Shown one piece after another: positions 16,884 through 27,549 of a DNA stretch of 64,000 bases. The notes beneath the pieces are model-generated. The model worked only from the letters and a program-made list of their open reading frames with translations. It did not search any database and had not been told where the DNA came from. Each line of letters opens with the position of its first letter. The stretch's first letter is position 1. The translations under genes were made by a program, and so were the position numbers. The stretch is from Gordonia sp. PDNC005 (GTDB lineage Bacteria > Actinomycetota > Actinomycetes > Mycobacteriales > Mycobacteriaceae): positions 682,001-746,000 of the forward strand of contig NZ_CP070351.1 of NCBI RefSeq assembly GCF_016919385.1, read 5' to 3'.

Positions 16884-17680
16884 CCGCTCACCACTCATTG
16901 AACGCCGAGAAGATCCGGCTGTCGTACGGCGATCGGGTGATCGTCGACTCTCTGGATCTCGAAGTGCCTCCCGGCCTGATCACGTCGATCGTCGGCGCCA
17001 ACGGCTGCGGCAAGTCGACGCTCCTGCGGGCACTCGCACGCCTGCTCGGACCGACGTCGGGCCAGGTGATTCTCGACGGCAAGGACATCTCGTCGCAGCG
17101 GTCCCGTGACGTCGCCCGGGTGCTCGGTCTGCTGCCGCAGAGTCCCGTCGCGCCCGAGGGCATCACCGTCGCCGACCTGGTCGGACGTGGCAGGCACCCA
17201 CACCAGCGGGCCCTGGCACGGTGGACGTCCCACGACTACGAGGCGGTCGCCGACGCTCTCGACGCGACCGGAATCGCCGACCTCGCCGACAGGTCGGTCG
17301 ACGAACTGTCCGGTGGCCAGCGACAGCGAGTGTGGATCGCGATGGCGCTCGCGCAGGAGACCGACATTCTGCTGCTCGACGAGCCGACGACGTTCCTCGA
17401 CGTCGCTCACCAGGTGGAAGTCCTCGACCTGCTCACCGACCTCCGCGAAGCGCGTGGCACCACGATCGTGTTGGTGCTGCACGACCTGAACCTCGCGGCC
17501 CGGTACTCGGATCGGCTGATCGCGATGCAGTCCGGCCGGATCCACGCCAACGGAACACCCGAAGACGTCGTCACGGCCGAACTGGTCAGCGACGTGTTCG
17601 GGCTCAAGAGTCAGATTCTCACCGACCCCGTCTCGGGGAAACCCGCCGTCATGCCGATCGGAAGGCACCATGTCCGCTGA
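16880..17680 (+). CDS. Ferric-siderophore ABC transporter ATP-binding protein (FecE/FepC type)
   Basis: 266 residues, GTG overlapping the previous stop by 4 nt. Walker A GANGCGKST, Q-loop in 'LLPQSPVAPEG', ABC signature LSGGQRQRVW, Walker B ILLLDEPTTFLD and H-loop 'VLHDLNLAARYSD' are all intact. Drives uptake through the two FecCD permeases on the cytoplasmic face. Confidence 0.93.
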   Translation: MTAHHSLNAEKIRLSYGDRVIVDSLDLEVPPGLITSIVGANGCGKSTLLRALARLLGPTSGQVILDGKDISSQRSRDVARVLGLLPQSPVAPEGITVADLVGRGRHPHQRALARWTSHDYEAVADALDATGIADLADRSVDELSGGQRQRVWIAMALAQETDILLLDEPTTFLDVAHQVEVLDLLTDLREARGTTIVLVLHDLNLAARYSDRLIAMQSGRIHANGTPEDVVTAELVSDVFGLKSQILTDPVSGKPAVMPIGRHHVR

Positions 17681-18611
17681 CACCACCAGCCCGTTCGTCC
17701 TCGCTCGCGCAGAAGTCGACGTCGTCGAACCCGTATCACCGAACTTCGTGCGCATCACCTTCACCGGAGCCGACGTCGATCAGATGGCGACCCCGGGCAA
17801 CACGTTCGACCAGCGGATGAAGATCATCTTCCCGCCGGTGTCCGGGGTGCTGCCCGACCTCGCCGACGGCGACGACTGGTATCAGCAGTGGCTGGACGTC
17901 CCCGAGGAGGAGCGCGGTTCGATGCGCACGTACTCGATCCGCGACGTGGTAGTCGACGACGGCGGAGCGACCAGGCTCGTCGTCGACTTCGTCCTTCATC
18001 TCGAGCCGGGCCTGACTGGTCCGGCCGCGACGTGGGCGTCCCGCGCACAGCCCGGCGACGAGGTGCTCCTGATGGGTCCGCGCCGCGGACGCACCGATGG
18101 CGGTGGCATCGAGTACAACCCCGGTGATGCCGAATCCGTTCTCCTCGCGGGTGACGAGACCGCCGCGCCCGCGATCGCCAGGATCCTCGAAGACGCACCG
18201 TCCGATCTGCGGGGTGTCGCGTTCATCGAGGTCCCGACCGCCGCCGACGTTCTGCCGTTCGCCGCTCCGGCGGGGGTCGACGTCCAGTGGCTCACCCGCG
18301 ACGGCGCCGCGAAGCACGGCGAACGTCTCCTGCCCGCCGTTCTCGCTCACCTGGACACCGCGGTGTCCGACACCGGTGACAGCATCGATGCACCGGACGA
18401 CGAACTCGTCTGGGAGACACCTGAATTCTCTCGTCTGGGAGAGGACGTCAACTCCTCCGTCGTTGCCCCCGGCGATCGCTACTACTGGATCGCGGGGGAG
18501 AGCAAGGTCGTCACGGGGCTGCGCCGTCACCTCGTGAAGGAATTGGGCGTCGAACGCTCGCAGGTCGCCTTCATGGGGTATTGGCGCCGCGGTGTCGCGA
18601 TGAAGGGCTGA
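17670..18611 (+). CDS. Siderophore-interacting protein (ViuB/SIP-type FAD ferric reductase)
   Basis: 313 residues; the start overlaps the ATPase gene by 11 nt. The N-terminal FAD-binding barrel shows 'RTYSIRDVVVDDGGATRLVVDFVLHLEPGLTGPAATWASRAQPGDEVLLMGPRR', with the RxYS flavin motif. The C-terminal NAD(P)H/ferredoxin-reductase-like part has 'VLLAGDETAAPAIARILED' and ends with 'YWIAGESKVVTGLRRHLVKELGVERSQVAFMGYWRRG', the family's signature end. It releases iron from imported siderophore by reduction in the cytoplasm. Last gene of the uptake operon; its stop touches the stop of the convergent Uma2 pseudogene. Confidence 0.92.
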   Translation: MSADTTSPFVLARAEVDVVEPVSPNFVRITFTGADVDQMATPGNTFDQRMKIIFPPVSGVLPDLADGDDWYQQWLDVPEEERGSMRTYSIRDVVVDDGGATRLVVDFVLHLEPGLTGPAATWASRAQPGDEVLLMGPRRGRTDGGGIEYNPGDAESVLLAGDETAAPAIARILEDAPSDLRGVAFIEVPTAADVLPFAAPAGVDVQWLTRDGAAKHGERLLPAVLAHLDTAVSDTGDSIDAPDDELVWETPEFSRLGEDVNSSVVAPGDRYYWIAGESKVVTGLRRHLVKELGVERSQVAFMGYWRRGVAMKG

Positions 18612-19147
18612 TCACGCCAGGGAACCGAGGTCGACGGTCACCGGGAACGGCACGTCGGACGTGCACGTGCCGGTGACCCAGTCGCCGACATATCGGCCGT
18701 CGGCCAGTGTGAGCGCCTCCAGGCGAGGCGTCCCTTCGAAGTCGACGATCCAGTAGTGCGGAATCCCCGCCTCGGCGTACTCGAACGTTTGAGCACGAGG
18801 TCGACGCGTCGGGTTCCGGGGAACAGGACCTCGATGACGACGACCACGTTGCGTGCGGCAACAGGTCCGGTCGCTGACCTGGTGACGATCAAGTCCGGTC
18901 GACGAACGGTTGGCGGGAATGCGGGGTCGAGGAGAACGTCCACCTCTGGTAGCGCGTCGTATTCGGCGGGCATGGCCGCGTGTAGACAGACACCGAGGCG
19001 CATGATCGCGCGCTGATGTCTCGGTGTCGGGCTCGGAGACACGATCACGACCCCCTCCTGAAGTTCCGACCGCACGGACGTGTCCTGCCCCAAGGCACGC
19101 CACTGCTCCAGGGACATCAACTCGTTGTGTCGTGAAGCGAGGGGCAT
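18612..19147 (-). pseudogene. Uma2-family endonuclease-like gene with a frameshift
   Basis: The ATG at 19145-19147 opens a Uma2 (DUF820) protein: 'SLEQWRALGQDTSVRSELQEGVVIVSPSPTPRHQRA', 'PEVDVLLDPAFPPTVRRPDLIV' and 'VVVVIEVLFPGTRRVDLVLKR'. After LKR the frame changes, and the expected continuation 'FEYAEAGIPHYWIVDFEGTPRLEALTLADG' lies in another frame down to the stop at 18612. One missing base near 18786-18790 (minus-strand AAACG-TTC) restores a full-length gene of about 178 residues. The family has a PD-(D/E)XK fold; the residues PDL and IEVL would be its metal site. It is a recent loss of function or a sequencing error. Confidence 0.78.
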
Positions 19148-19234
19148 GTCCCGAGTCTAGGTTCGATCGACGATCCGGCCCAGGAACTGTCAACAGGTCG
19201 GAACATCGAGAGCGTCGGCGCGGTTGGACAGAAC

Positions 19235-20641
<1,407 letters not shown>

Positions 20642-20656
20642 CCACCGGGGAAGCGG

Positions 20657-22366
<1,710 letters not shown>

Positions 22367-22390
22367 GGTATCGATCGCGAACGACAAGGC

Positions 22391-22409
22391 TGGAGTAAGG
22401 CTACCCTAT
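22391..22409. promoter_or_regulatory. Candidate IdeR/DtxR box before the class I fumarase gene
   Basis: TGGAGTAAGGCTACCCTAT matches the 19-bp consensus TTAGGTTAGGCTAACCTAA at 13 positions. The central AGGCTACCC is identical to that in the box at 13789-13807. It lies 25 nt upstream of the fumarase ATG. The weak left half lowers confidence. Confidence 0.45.
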
Positions 22410-22464
22410 ATCACTCTTTGTGGGGCGAATCAGTGCTGGTCGGCGGCACTTCGGCGGTCGATGC

Positions 22465-23310
22465 TCACGAAGACACGAGAGGCTCTGCGGGCTCCGCGCG
22501 ACGACCTCCGTCGACGTCGAGGAACGATGCCGCGGTCAGGTACGCGTCGACGATGAGTTCGTCGGCCCGACTGAAGTCGAGAGCTCCGACGGTGATCGGG
22601 CACGGCGGCGGCAGGACGATCAGTTCTGCATCGTCGGAGTACTCGCGAATGTCGGTGATCAGCCTGCGGTGAATGAGTAGTGCCATGGTGTGGAGCAGGA
22701 TCTCGGCGACGTTGTCCGGTGGCGCGGTCAAGGTGCACGGGTCACCGCAGGGGAGGACGTAAACGACGTCCGCGCCTCGCTCGATGGCAGGAGCCAGCGC
22801 AGTGTTGTCGGAGACTCCGCCGTCCACGAGCGTGCGGCCCTCCCACAGCACCGGCGGCAGGAGTCCGGGCAGCGCGCTGCTCGCGAGGACCGCATCGACG
22901 GCCGGTCCGTTCCGGAGCGGAACCTCGTCGCCGGTGATCAGATCGGTGGCGATGACGGTGAGATCGACGGGCGCGTCCTCGATTCGATCGAACGTCAGGT
23001 GCCTCTCGATGAGATCGCGCATCCCGCTGTCGTCGAACATCGATGGGCGCTGCCCGCGCAGTGCGCCGACAACCTGCCGGACGCTCGGTGGAAACAGATC
23101 CCATGCCTTGAGGGAGCGCCAGATGTCGGCGAGGTCGTCGAGTGCCGAGCCAGTGAAACCGTGCCCGGAGATGAACGATGCGTTCAATGCTCCGGCCGAC
23201 GTGCCGATCAGGACGTCTGGGGTGATGCCACGTTCGCGAAGGGCCTGCATCATGCCGACTTGTGTGGCGCCAAGATTGGCCCCACCGGCGAGGACGAACG
23301 CGGTGGTCAT
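22465..23310 (-). CDS. Patatin-like phospholipase (RssA-type)
   Basis: 281 residues from ATG 23308-23310, overlapping the DinB gene's stop as ATGA. 'FVLAGGANLGATQVGMMQAL' forms the oxyanion-hole region, GTSAGAL carries the Ser nucleophile, and 'LVDGGVSDNTAL' carries the catalytic Asp of the dyad. No signal peptide, so a cytoplasmic or membrane-associated acyl hydrolase is likely. Third gene in a MarR-DinB-patatin operon. Confidence 0.85.
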   Translation of the reverse strand: MTTAFVLAGGANLGATQVGMMQALRERGITPDVLIGTSAGALNASFISGHGFTGSALDDLADIWRSLKAWDLFPPSVRQVVGALRGQRPSMFDDSGMRDLIERHLTFDRIEDAPVDLTVIATDLITGDEVPLRNGPAVDAVLASSALPGLLPPVLWEGRTLVDGGVSDNTALAPAIERGADVVYVLPCGDPCTLTAPPDNVAEILLHTMALLIHRRLITDIREYSDDAELIVLPPPCPITVGALDFSRADELIVDAYLTAASFLDVDGGRRAEPAEPLVSS

Positions 23311-23855
23311 GGCTGCGAGGCTCGCGGTGGAAGGCCGACGTCCACCCGGTGGTGTTCGAGGTCGTGGAGGGCGTACACGGCGAACGTGTCCACCGTGAAC
23401 GACGAGCCGTTGCTGCGGAAGCCCTGTCGGCTCCATTGGTCGTCGTCGACCATGTCGTAGGCGGCCGCGAACCGGGCGGCGGCGTCGGCGATCTCACCCG
23501 CGACGACGGCCGGGTCCTGTGCTGCGTAGCCGTCGGCGACGGCGGTCTGGTCCTGGTCCCAGTTCGCGAACTCGGCGGGTTCGGAGGTCAGCATCAGGTC
23601 CAGGCGCTCGGCCATTATCCGGTGCACGTCGCGGACGTGGCAGCCGTACTCCAGTGTTGACCACGTGGCATCGTTCGGCCTGCGAGTCGCGTCGGGCCCG
23701 GCCAGGACGTGCGCCCACCCGTCGGCGGACGACGCGATCCGATCGCCGACCAGGTCGCGGCTCACCGTCGACGGGTCGAAGCCGCAGTCGGTGCACGGGT
23801 GCGACATCACCCAGGTCCAGTCCTTGGTGTCGGGTTCGATCGCCATGGACGTCAT
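23307..23855 (-). CDS. DinB-family (mycothiol-/metal-dependent transferase fold) protein
   Basis: 182 residues; the ATG at 23855 or the one 9 nt further in could be used. The four-helix DinB fold is suggested by 'WSTLEYGCHVRDVHRIMAERLDLML' with its metal-binding His and by the C-terminal 'YALHDLEHHRVDVGL' with a second His set. DinB proteins in Actinobacteria include mycothiol-dependent isomerases and S-transferases; the reaction here is unknown. An N-terminal 'HPCTDCGFDPSTV' holds a CxxC that could bind zinc. It follows the MarR gene by 1 nt and overlaps the patatin gene by 4 nt. Confidence 0.75.
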   Translation of the reverse strand: MTSMAIEPDTKDWTWVMSHPCTDCGFDPSTVSRDLVGDRIASSADGWAHVLAGPDATRRPNDATWSTLEYGCHVRDVHRIMAERLDLMLTSEPAEFANWDQDQTAVADGYAAQDPAVVAGEIADAAARFAAAYDMVDDDQWSRQGFRSNGSSFTVDTFAVYALHDLEHHRVDVGLPPRASQP

Positions 23856-23856
23856 T

Positions 23857-24303
23857 TTAGGCTGGTGACCTCACGTGCACTGCGTCGACGAGTGATGCGA
23901 GCTCGGGTTGCTCGCCGGCCTCCTGGAGGGCTTCTGCGAGCGTGTGGTCGTGGGTGGGGCGTGCGGCTTCGAGAAGCGCCACGCCGGACGGGGTCAGCTC
24001 GGTGTAGATGCCTCGTCGGTCGTCGGCGCAGAGGATGCGCGTCAGAAGTCCGCGGTCTTCCAAGCGGGTCACCAGCCGGGTAGTAGCGCTGCTCGACAGT
24101 GCCGCCGCACGGGCGAGTTGCTGCATCCGCATGTGCCACCCGTCCTGTCGGTTGAGGGCGTCGAGGACGGTGAACTCGACCACCGACAATCCGTGTTCGG
24201 ACTGCAGGGAGCGCTCCAGCTTGGTCTCGATGAGGGAGTGAAGTGCCACGAGGGTGCGCCACCCGCGTGCGCGGATCTCGACCGCATCATCTGCGATTCC
24301 CAT
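23857..24303 (-). CDS. MarR-family transcriptional regulator
   Basis: 148 residues from ATG 24301-24303, with GAAAGGCGG upstream; the frame extends upstream but lacks support. Winged helix-turn-helix visible in 'MRMQQLARAAALSSSATTRLVTRLEDRGLLTR' and wing 'CADDRRGIYTELTPSG'. It heads the operon with DinB and patatin genes and is divergent from an MFS exporter at 24424. The large TTGC-containing inverted repeat in between is the probable operator. Likely ligand: a small aromatic or drug-like compound. Confidence 0.85.
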   Translation of the reverse strand: MGIADDAVEIRARGWRTLVALHSLIETKLERSLQSEHGLSVVEFTVLDALNRQDGWHMRMQQLARAAALSSSATTRLVTRLEDRGLLTRILCADDRRGIYTELTPSGVALLEAARPTHDHTLAEALQEAGEQPELASLVDAVHVRSPA

Positions 24304-24356
24304 GGTCAGCCGCCTTTCGTCAGTGGACTCAGCATAGCACCTTGCGAAGATAACCA

Positions 24357-24402
24357 GCGTGTGCAACTATCTATTCGTTGCGTAAGCAAAGATTGCACAC
24401 GC
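24357..24402. promoter_or_regulatory. Inverted repeats in the MarR/MFS divergent promoter
   Basis: GCGTGTGCAA (24357-24366) pairs perfectly with TTGCACACGC (24393-24402) across 26 nt, and between them TTGC-GTAA-GCAA (24378-24389) forms a second smaller repeat. The set lies between the MarR gene and the MFS gene, ending 21 nt before the MFS start, consistent with MarR sites repressing both directions. Confidence 0.65.
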
Positions 24403-24423
24403 CGTTAATTGTAAGGAGTTGAT

Positions 24424-25608
24424 ATGCCTGTAGCGCTCTACGCCCTCGCCCTCGGCGGCTTCGGAATCGGTCTCACCGAGTTCGTCATCATGGGGCTGCT
24501 GCCCGAAGTGGCCACCGACTTCGTCGTCTCCGAGACCGTCGCCGGTTACCTGATCTCCGGGTACGCGCTGTCCGTCGCCGTCGGCGGGATTCTGATGACC
24601 GCGCTGCTCGGCCGCATCGACCGCAAGAAGGCGTTGCTGGGGCTGCTTGTCTTGTTCATCGTCGGCAACTTGATGTCGGCCACGGCGTCTACCTACGAAC
24701 TGATGCTCGCAGGCCGGATCGTCGCCGCGCTGTGTCACGGTGCGTTCTTCGGAATCGGGGCTGTCGTCGCGGCCGACCTTGTTCCAGAGAATCGCCGCGC
24801 CGGGGCCATCTCGATCATGTTCGCCGGCCTCACCATCTCCAACGTGCTCGGCGTCCCCCTCGGCACTTTCCTCGGTCAAGCCGCCGGCTGGCGTTCCACC
24901 TTCTGGGCCATCACGGTCATCGGCGTGATTGCGCTCATCGGAATCGCCGCATTGGTCAAGCCGACGCCGGCACCCCGCGAGAGCGCTGGCGTGTTCGCCG
25001 AGTTCGGCATCTTCCGCAGCCGTCAGGTGTGGCTGTCGATGATCGTCACAGTTCTCGGATACGGCGGCATGTTCGGTGCGTTCACCTACATCGCCTACAC
25101 CCTCACCGATGTCAGCGGCTTCAGCTCGTCGACCGTCCCGTGGCTGCTTGTTCTCTTCGGTGTTGGCCTCTTCATCGGAAACCTGCTCGGCGGCCGCGCG
25201 GCAGACCGCGATCTGCGCCGCACGCTGATCGCCCTGTTCGTCGCCCTTTCGGTGGTTCTCGCCGCGTTTGCTCTCACCGCCGGTTCGCAGATCGCTACCG
25301 TCGTGGCCCTCGTCCTCATGGGCGGCCTCGGCTTCGCGACCGTCCCCGGTCTGCAGATGCGCATCATGAATTACGCGGCTGACGCGCCAACTCTGGCCTC
25401 CGGAGCCAACATCGCGGCGTTCAACGTCGGAAACGCTCTCGGCGCGTGGATCGGCGGCCTCACGCTGGCGGCAGGACTCGGCTACACCTCGCCGCTCTGG
25501 GTCGGCGCGATCATCACCGCGGCCGGGCTGGCCGTCTACCTGGTCGCCACCCGCCTGCCTGGCGGCGAGTCGACAACCACGAATGAGCACGCGCTCGTCG
25601 CAGCCTGA
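24424..25608 (+). CDS. MFS exporter (AraJ/YdhP/chloramphenicol-type, 12 helices)
   Basis: 394 residues; AAGGAG lies 7 nt before the ATG. The 12-helix MFS plan has the A motif 'GRIDRKKALLGL' after helix 2 and 'GGRAADRDLRRTL' after helix 8, and motif C-like 'GVPLGTFLGQAAGWRSTF' in helix 5. It resembles small DHA1 exporters of sugars or drugs. Control by the divergent MarR is likely. Directly behind it lies an aldo/keto reductase relic. Confidence 0.88.
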   Translation: MPVALYALALGGFGIGLTEFVIMGLLPEVATDFVVSETVAGYLISGYALSVAVGGILMTALLGRIDRKKALLGLLVLFIVGNLMSATASTYELMLAGRIVAALCHGAFFGIGAVVAADLVPENRRAGAISIMFAGLTISNVLGVPLGTFLGQAAGWRSTFWAITVIGVIALIGIAALVKPTPAPRESAGVFAEFGIFRSRQVWLSMIVTVLGYGGMFGAFTYIAYTLTDVSGFSSSTVPWLLVLFGVGLFIGNLLGGRAADRDLRRTLIALFVALSVVLAAFALTAGSQIATVVALVLMGGLGFATVPGLQMRIMNYAADAPTLASGANIAAFNVGNALGAWIGGLTLAAGLGYTSPLWVGAIITAAGLAVYLVATRLPGGESTTTNEHALVAA

Positions 25609-25620
25609 CAAGTTCACCAC

Positions 25621-25906
25621 CTGACCAAGCTGTGGGTCGCCGACCTCGGGGCGGGCCGTGCCGAAGCCGGTCTCGGCGCCAGCCTCGAGCGGCTGGGTCT
25701 CGACGCCCTCTATCTGATCCACTGGCCCGCGCCGGCGACAGACGCCCACCTCGACACGTGGACGCAGCTCGACGAGCTCGGGACGTATCGCACCCGCGCC
25801 ATCGGCGTCTCGAACTTCCCGTCCGAGCACCGCGGAGATCGACGCCATCAACATGCTCGACCGCGACTGCCGGACGGGGCCGGGCCCTGCCGACTTCAAG
25901 GTTGAG
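25621..25906 (+). pseudogene. Aldo/keto reductase remnant
   Basis: From 25621 the frame reads 'LTKLWVADLGAGRAEAGLGASLERLG', then 'YLIHWPAPATDAHLDTWTQL' and 'YRTRAIGVSNFPSEHR', typical of the middle of an AKR (2,5-diketogluconate-reductase type). It has no N-terminus with the catalytic Asp/Tyr. After SEHR the reading shifts by +1 and jumps to the family's C-terminal 'AEIDAINMLDRDCRTGPGPADF', so about 100 residues are gone. A decayed gene starting 12 nt after the MFS stop, perhaps once in its operon. Confidence 0.75.
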
Positions 25907-26031
25907 GCGCGACCTAAGCGCCGCGCGTCGTCCAGTCGAATGACAGACTGTTCACAGCGAACAAGCTGTGTTCGATGTAGTTGATGTCAGCGTTCGACTC
26001 CGGGTCGGCGCGCGGGAGGAAGGGCGCACCG

Positions 26032-26442
26032 ATGAAGCGCAGCATCGCTGGAGTCGTTGGCACCTTCCTCCTATCGGGAGCTGCGATCGTCGTCGTCGGA
26101 TGCTCCGCGGAGCCGCTGTCGGCGGAGCAGACGACTGTCGACGAGCCGCTCACGCCGTGCGCGTTCGCGGAACCGGACGATCTGGTGATGATGGTTCAGA
26201 ACTCCGACCTCTCCGAGAGGCTGGCGTGGCCGATCACGTTCGAGCACGTCGACTGCTCTGGTGATTCGGCGATCGCCCACACGATGCCCGACGGCCGGAC
26301 GCAGCCGACCGGTGTCCTGTTCCGGTACTCGGACGGAACCTGGCGGGCGCTCGATGTCGGAACCTCGATCGACTGTGCGGCGTTCGGCGTGCCTGCGTCG
26401 GACGTCGGTCGCCTCGGCGGCTGCATGAAGACCGTCGAATAG
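26032..26442 (+). CDS. Small secreted lipoprotein, unknown function
   Basis: 136 residues from the ATG at 26032 (GGAGGAAGGG upstream; an in-frame ATG 51 nt earlier would precede a non-signal-like stretch). A signal peptide of about 25 residues ends with VVGC, a fair lipobox. The mature part has four more cysteines (TPCAF, HVDCSG, SIDCAAF, GGCMK), which could form two disulfides, and a compact mixed fold. No family recognised. A short inverted repeat CACAGC-GAACAA-GCTGTG (25953-25970) lies upstream. Followed at 18 nt by the phosphotransferase gene, possibly co-transcribed. Confidence 0.7.
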   Translation: MKRSIAGVVGTFLLSGAAIVVVGCSAEPLSAEQTTVDEPLTPCAFAEPDDLVMMVQNSDLSERLAWPITFEHVDCSGDSAIAHTMPDGRTQPTGVLFRYSDGTWRALDVGTSIDCAAFGVPASDVGRLGGCMKTVE

Positions 26443-26460
26443 CGGTCTCCGTACGCTGGG

Positions 26461-27375
26461 ATGGTGCGCATCCCTGACGAACTGAACGCCCAACGACGTC
26501 TCGGGCCCGCCTGGGCGAACTGGCTCGACCGGCTCCCGCGGCTCTGCGACGAGATCGTCTCCGAGTGGGGACTGGCCGTGGCGGGGGAGCCGACCAACGG
26601 GTTCGCGTCGATCGTGATTCCGGTCCGCACTTCTGACGGGGACGCGATGCTGAAGGTCGGCTTCGACTCGTCCCCGGAGACCGAACACGAGCACCTGGCG
26701 CTGACGTACTGGGCGGGGGACGGTGCGGTGACGATGTTCCGAGCCGATCCCGCCCGCCACGCGATGCTCCTCGAACGTCTCCATTCACGCGACCTGTCGC
26801 AGGAGTGGGATCTACAGGCGTGCGAGATCGTCGCGGGCTTCTACCCGAGGCTGCACCGGCCTGCCCCGCCGCGGCTGCGGCCACTCACCGGTTTCGTCGA
26901 CCGCTGGCTCGACGCGCTGGCGGCCGACGCCAAGGAGGTGCCGGTTCCACGGAGGCTGATCGACCACGCGCTCAACCGCGGCAGGGCGTTCATCGACGAT
27001 CCGGAGTCGGTCGGTCGGATCGTCCACGGCGACCTCCACTACGAGAACGTGCTGGCGGCCGACCGTGAGCCGTGGCTGGTGATCGACCCTCAGCCGATGT
27101 CGGGTGATCCGCACTACGAACTCGCTCCGATGTTGTGGAACCGGTGGGACGAGATGGACGGCTACCTGCGAGAGTCGATCCAGCGCCGCTTTTACACGAT
27201 CGTCGAGGCCGCCGGACTCGACGACGAGCGTGCACGCGACTGGGTGATCGTCCGCATGATACTCAACGCCCACTGGGCCGTCGAAGACGCCAAACGCATG
27301 AACCGTGCCCTCGACGCCGACGAGCGGGACTGGATCACCCGCTGCATCGCCGTCGCCAAAGCCGTCCAGCGCTAG
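26461..27375 (+). CDS. Streptomycin/hydroxyurea 6-phosphotransferase-like kinase (APH(6) family)
   Basis: 304 residues, close to the family's usual length of about 270-310. The Brenner-type motif is 'RIVHGDLHYENVLAADREPWLVIDPQP', with catalytic Asp in HGD and the metal-binding Asp in IDP, followed by 'SGDPHYELAPMLWNRWDE', which is the PF04655 (StrB/Hur) form and not that of other APH enzymes. 'IVIPVRTSDGDAMLKVGF' holds the ATP-binding Lys. Family members phosphorylate streptomycin or hydroxyurea, but chromosomal homologues in Actinobacteria often have no proven resistance role. Confidence 0.82.
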   Translation: MVRIPDELNAQRRLGPAWANWLDRLPRLCDEIVSEWGLAVAGEPTNGFASIVIPVRTSDGDAMLKVGFDSSPETEHEHLALTYWAGDGAVTMFRADPARHAMLLERLHSRDLSQEWDLQACEIVAGFYPRLHRPAPPRLRPLTGFVDRWLDALAADAKEVPVPRRLIDHALNRGRAFIDDPESVGRIVHGDLHYENVLAADREPWLVIDPQPMSGDPHYELAPMLWNRWDEMDGYLRESIQRRFYTIVEAAGLDDERARDWVIVRMILNAHWAVEDAKRMNRALDADERDWITRCIAVAKAVQR

Positions 27376-27412
27376 CGTCCCTTCCTCGCCTGCCCCTGCT
27401 CCCCACTGCTCC

Positions 27413-27438
27413 TTGAGCGAGCTTGCGAGTCGAAAGGG
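27413..27438. repeat. Dispersed TTGAGC...GTCGAAA intergenic repeat
   Basis: TTGAGCGAGCTTGCGAGTCG followed by AAAGGG, with the small inverted repeat GAGCTTGCGAGTC-like core. A related copy with the same ends (TTGAGC ... GTCGAAACG) is at 37585-37627. Such elements are common between genes of Gordonia and Rhodococcus (from memory). Confidence 0.5.
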
Positions 27439-27549
27439 CCGAACGCCGCCACAGCTCGGTAGTCGAACAAATTCGCTAACCTATTGTGGTTTCAAACACA
27501 TATGGGTAAACTGGACATACCGACAGGAACGGCGAAGGAGGTGGCACCC

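Noticed and set aside
18612..19193. Two separate overlapping minus-strand genes at the Uma2 locus
   Set aside because: Each half is one part of a single Uma2 protein; a one-base shift joins them exactly.
22367..22387. TTG at 22387 as the class I fumarase start
   Set aside because: It would extend the protein by seven residues without similarity or ribosome site and would approach the candidate iron box.
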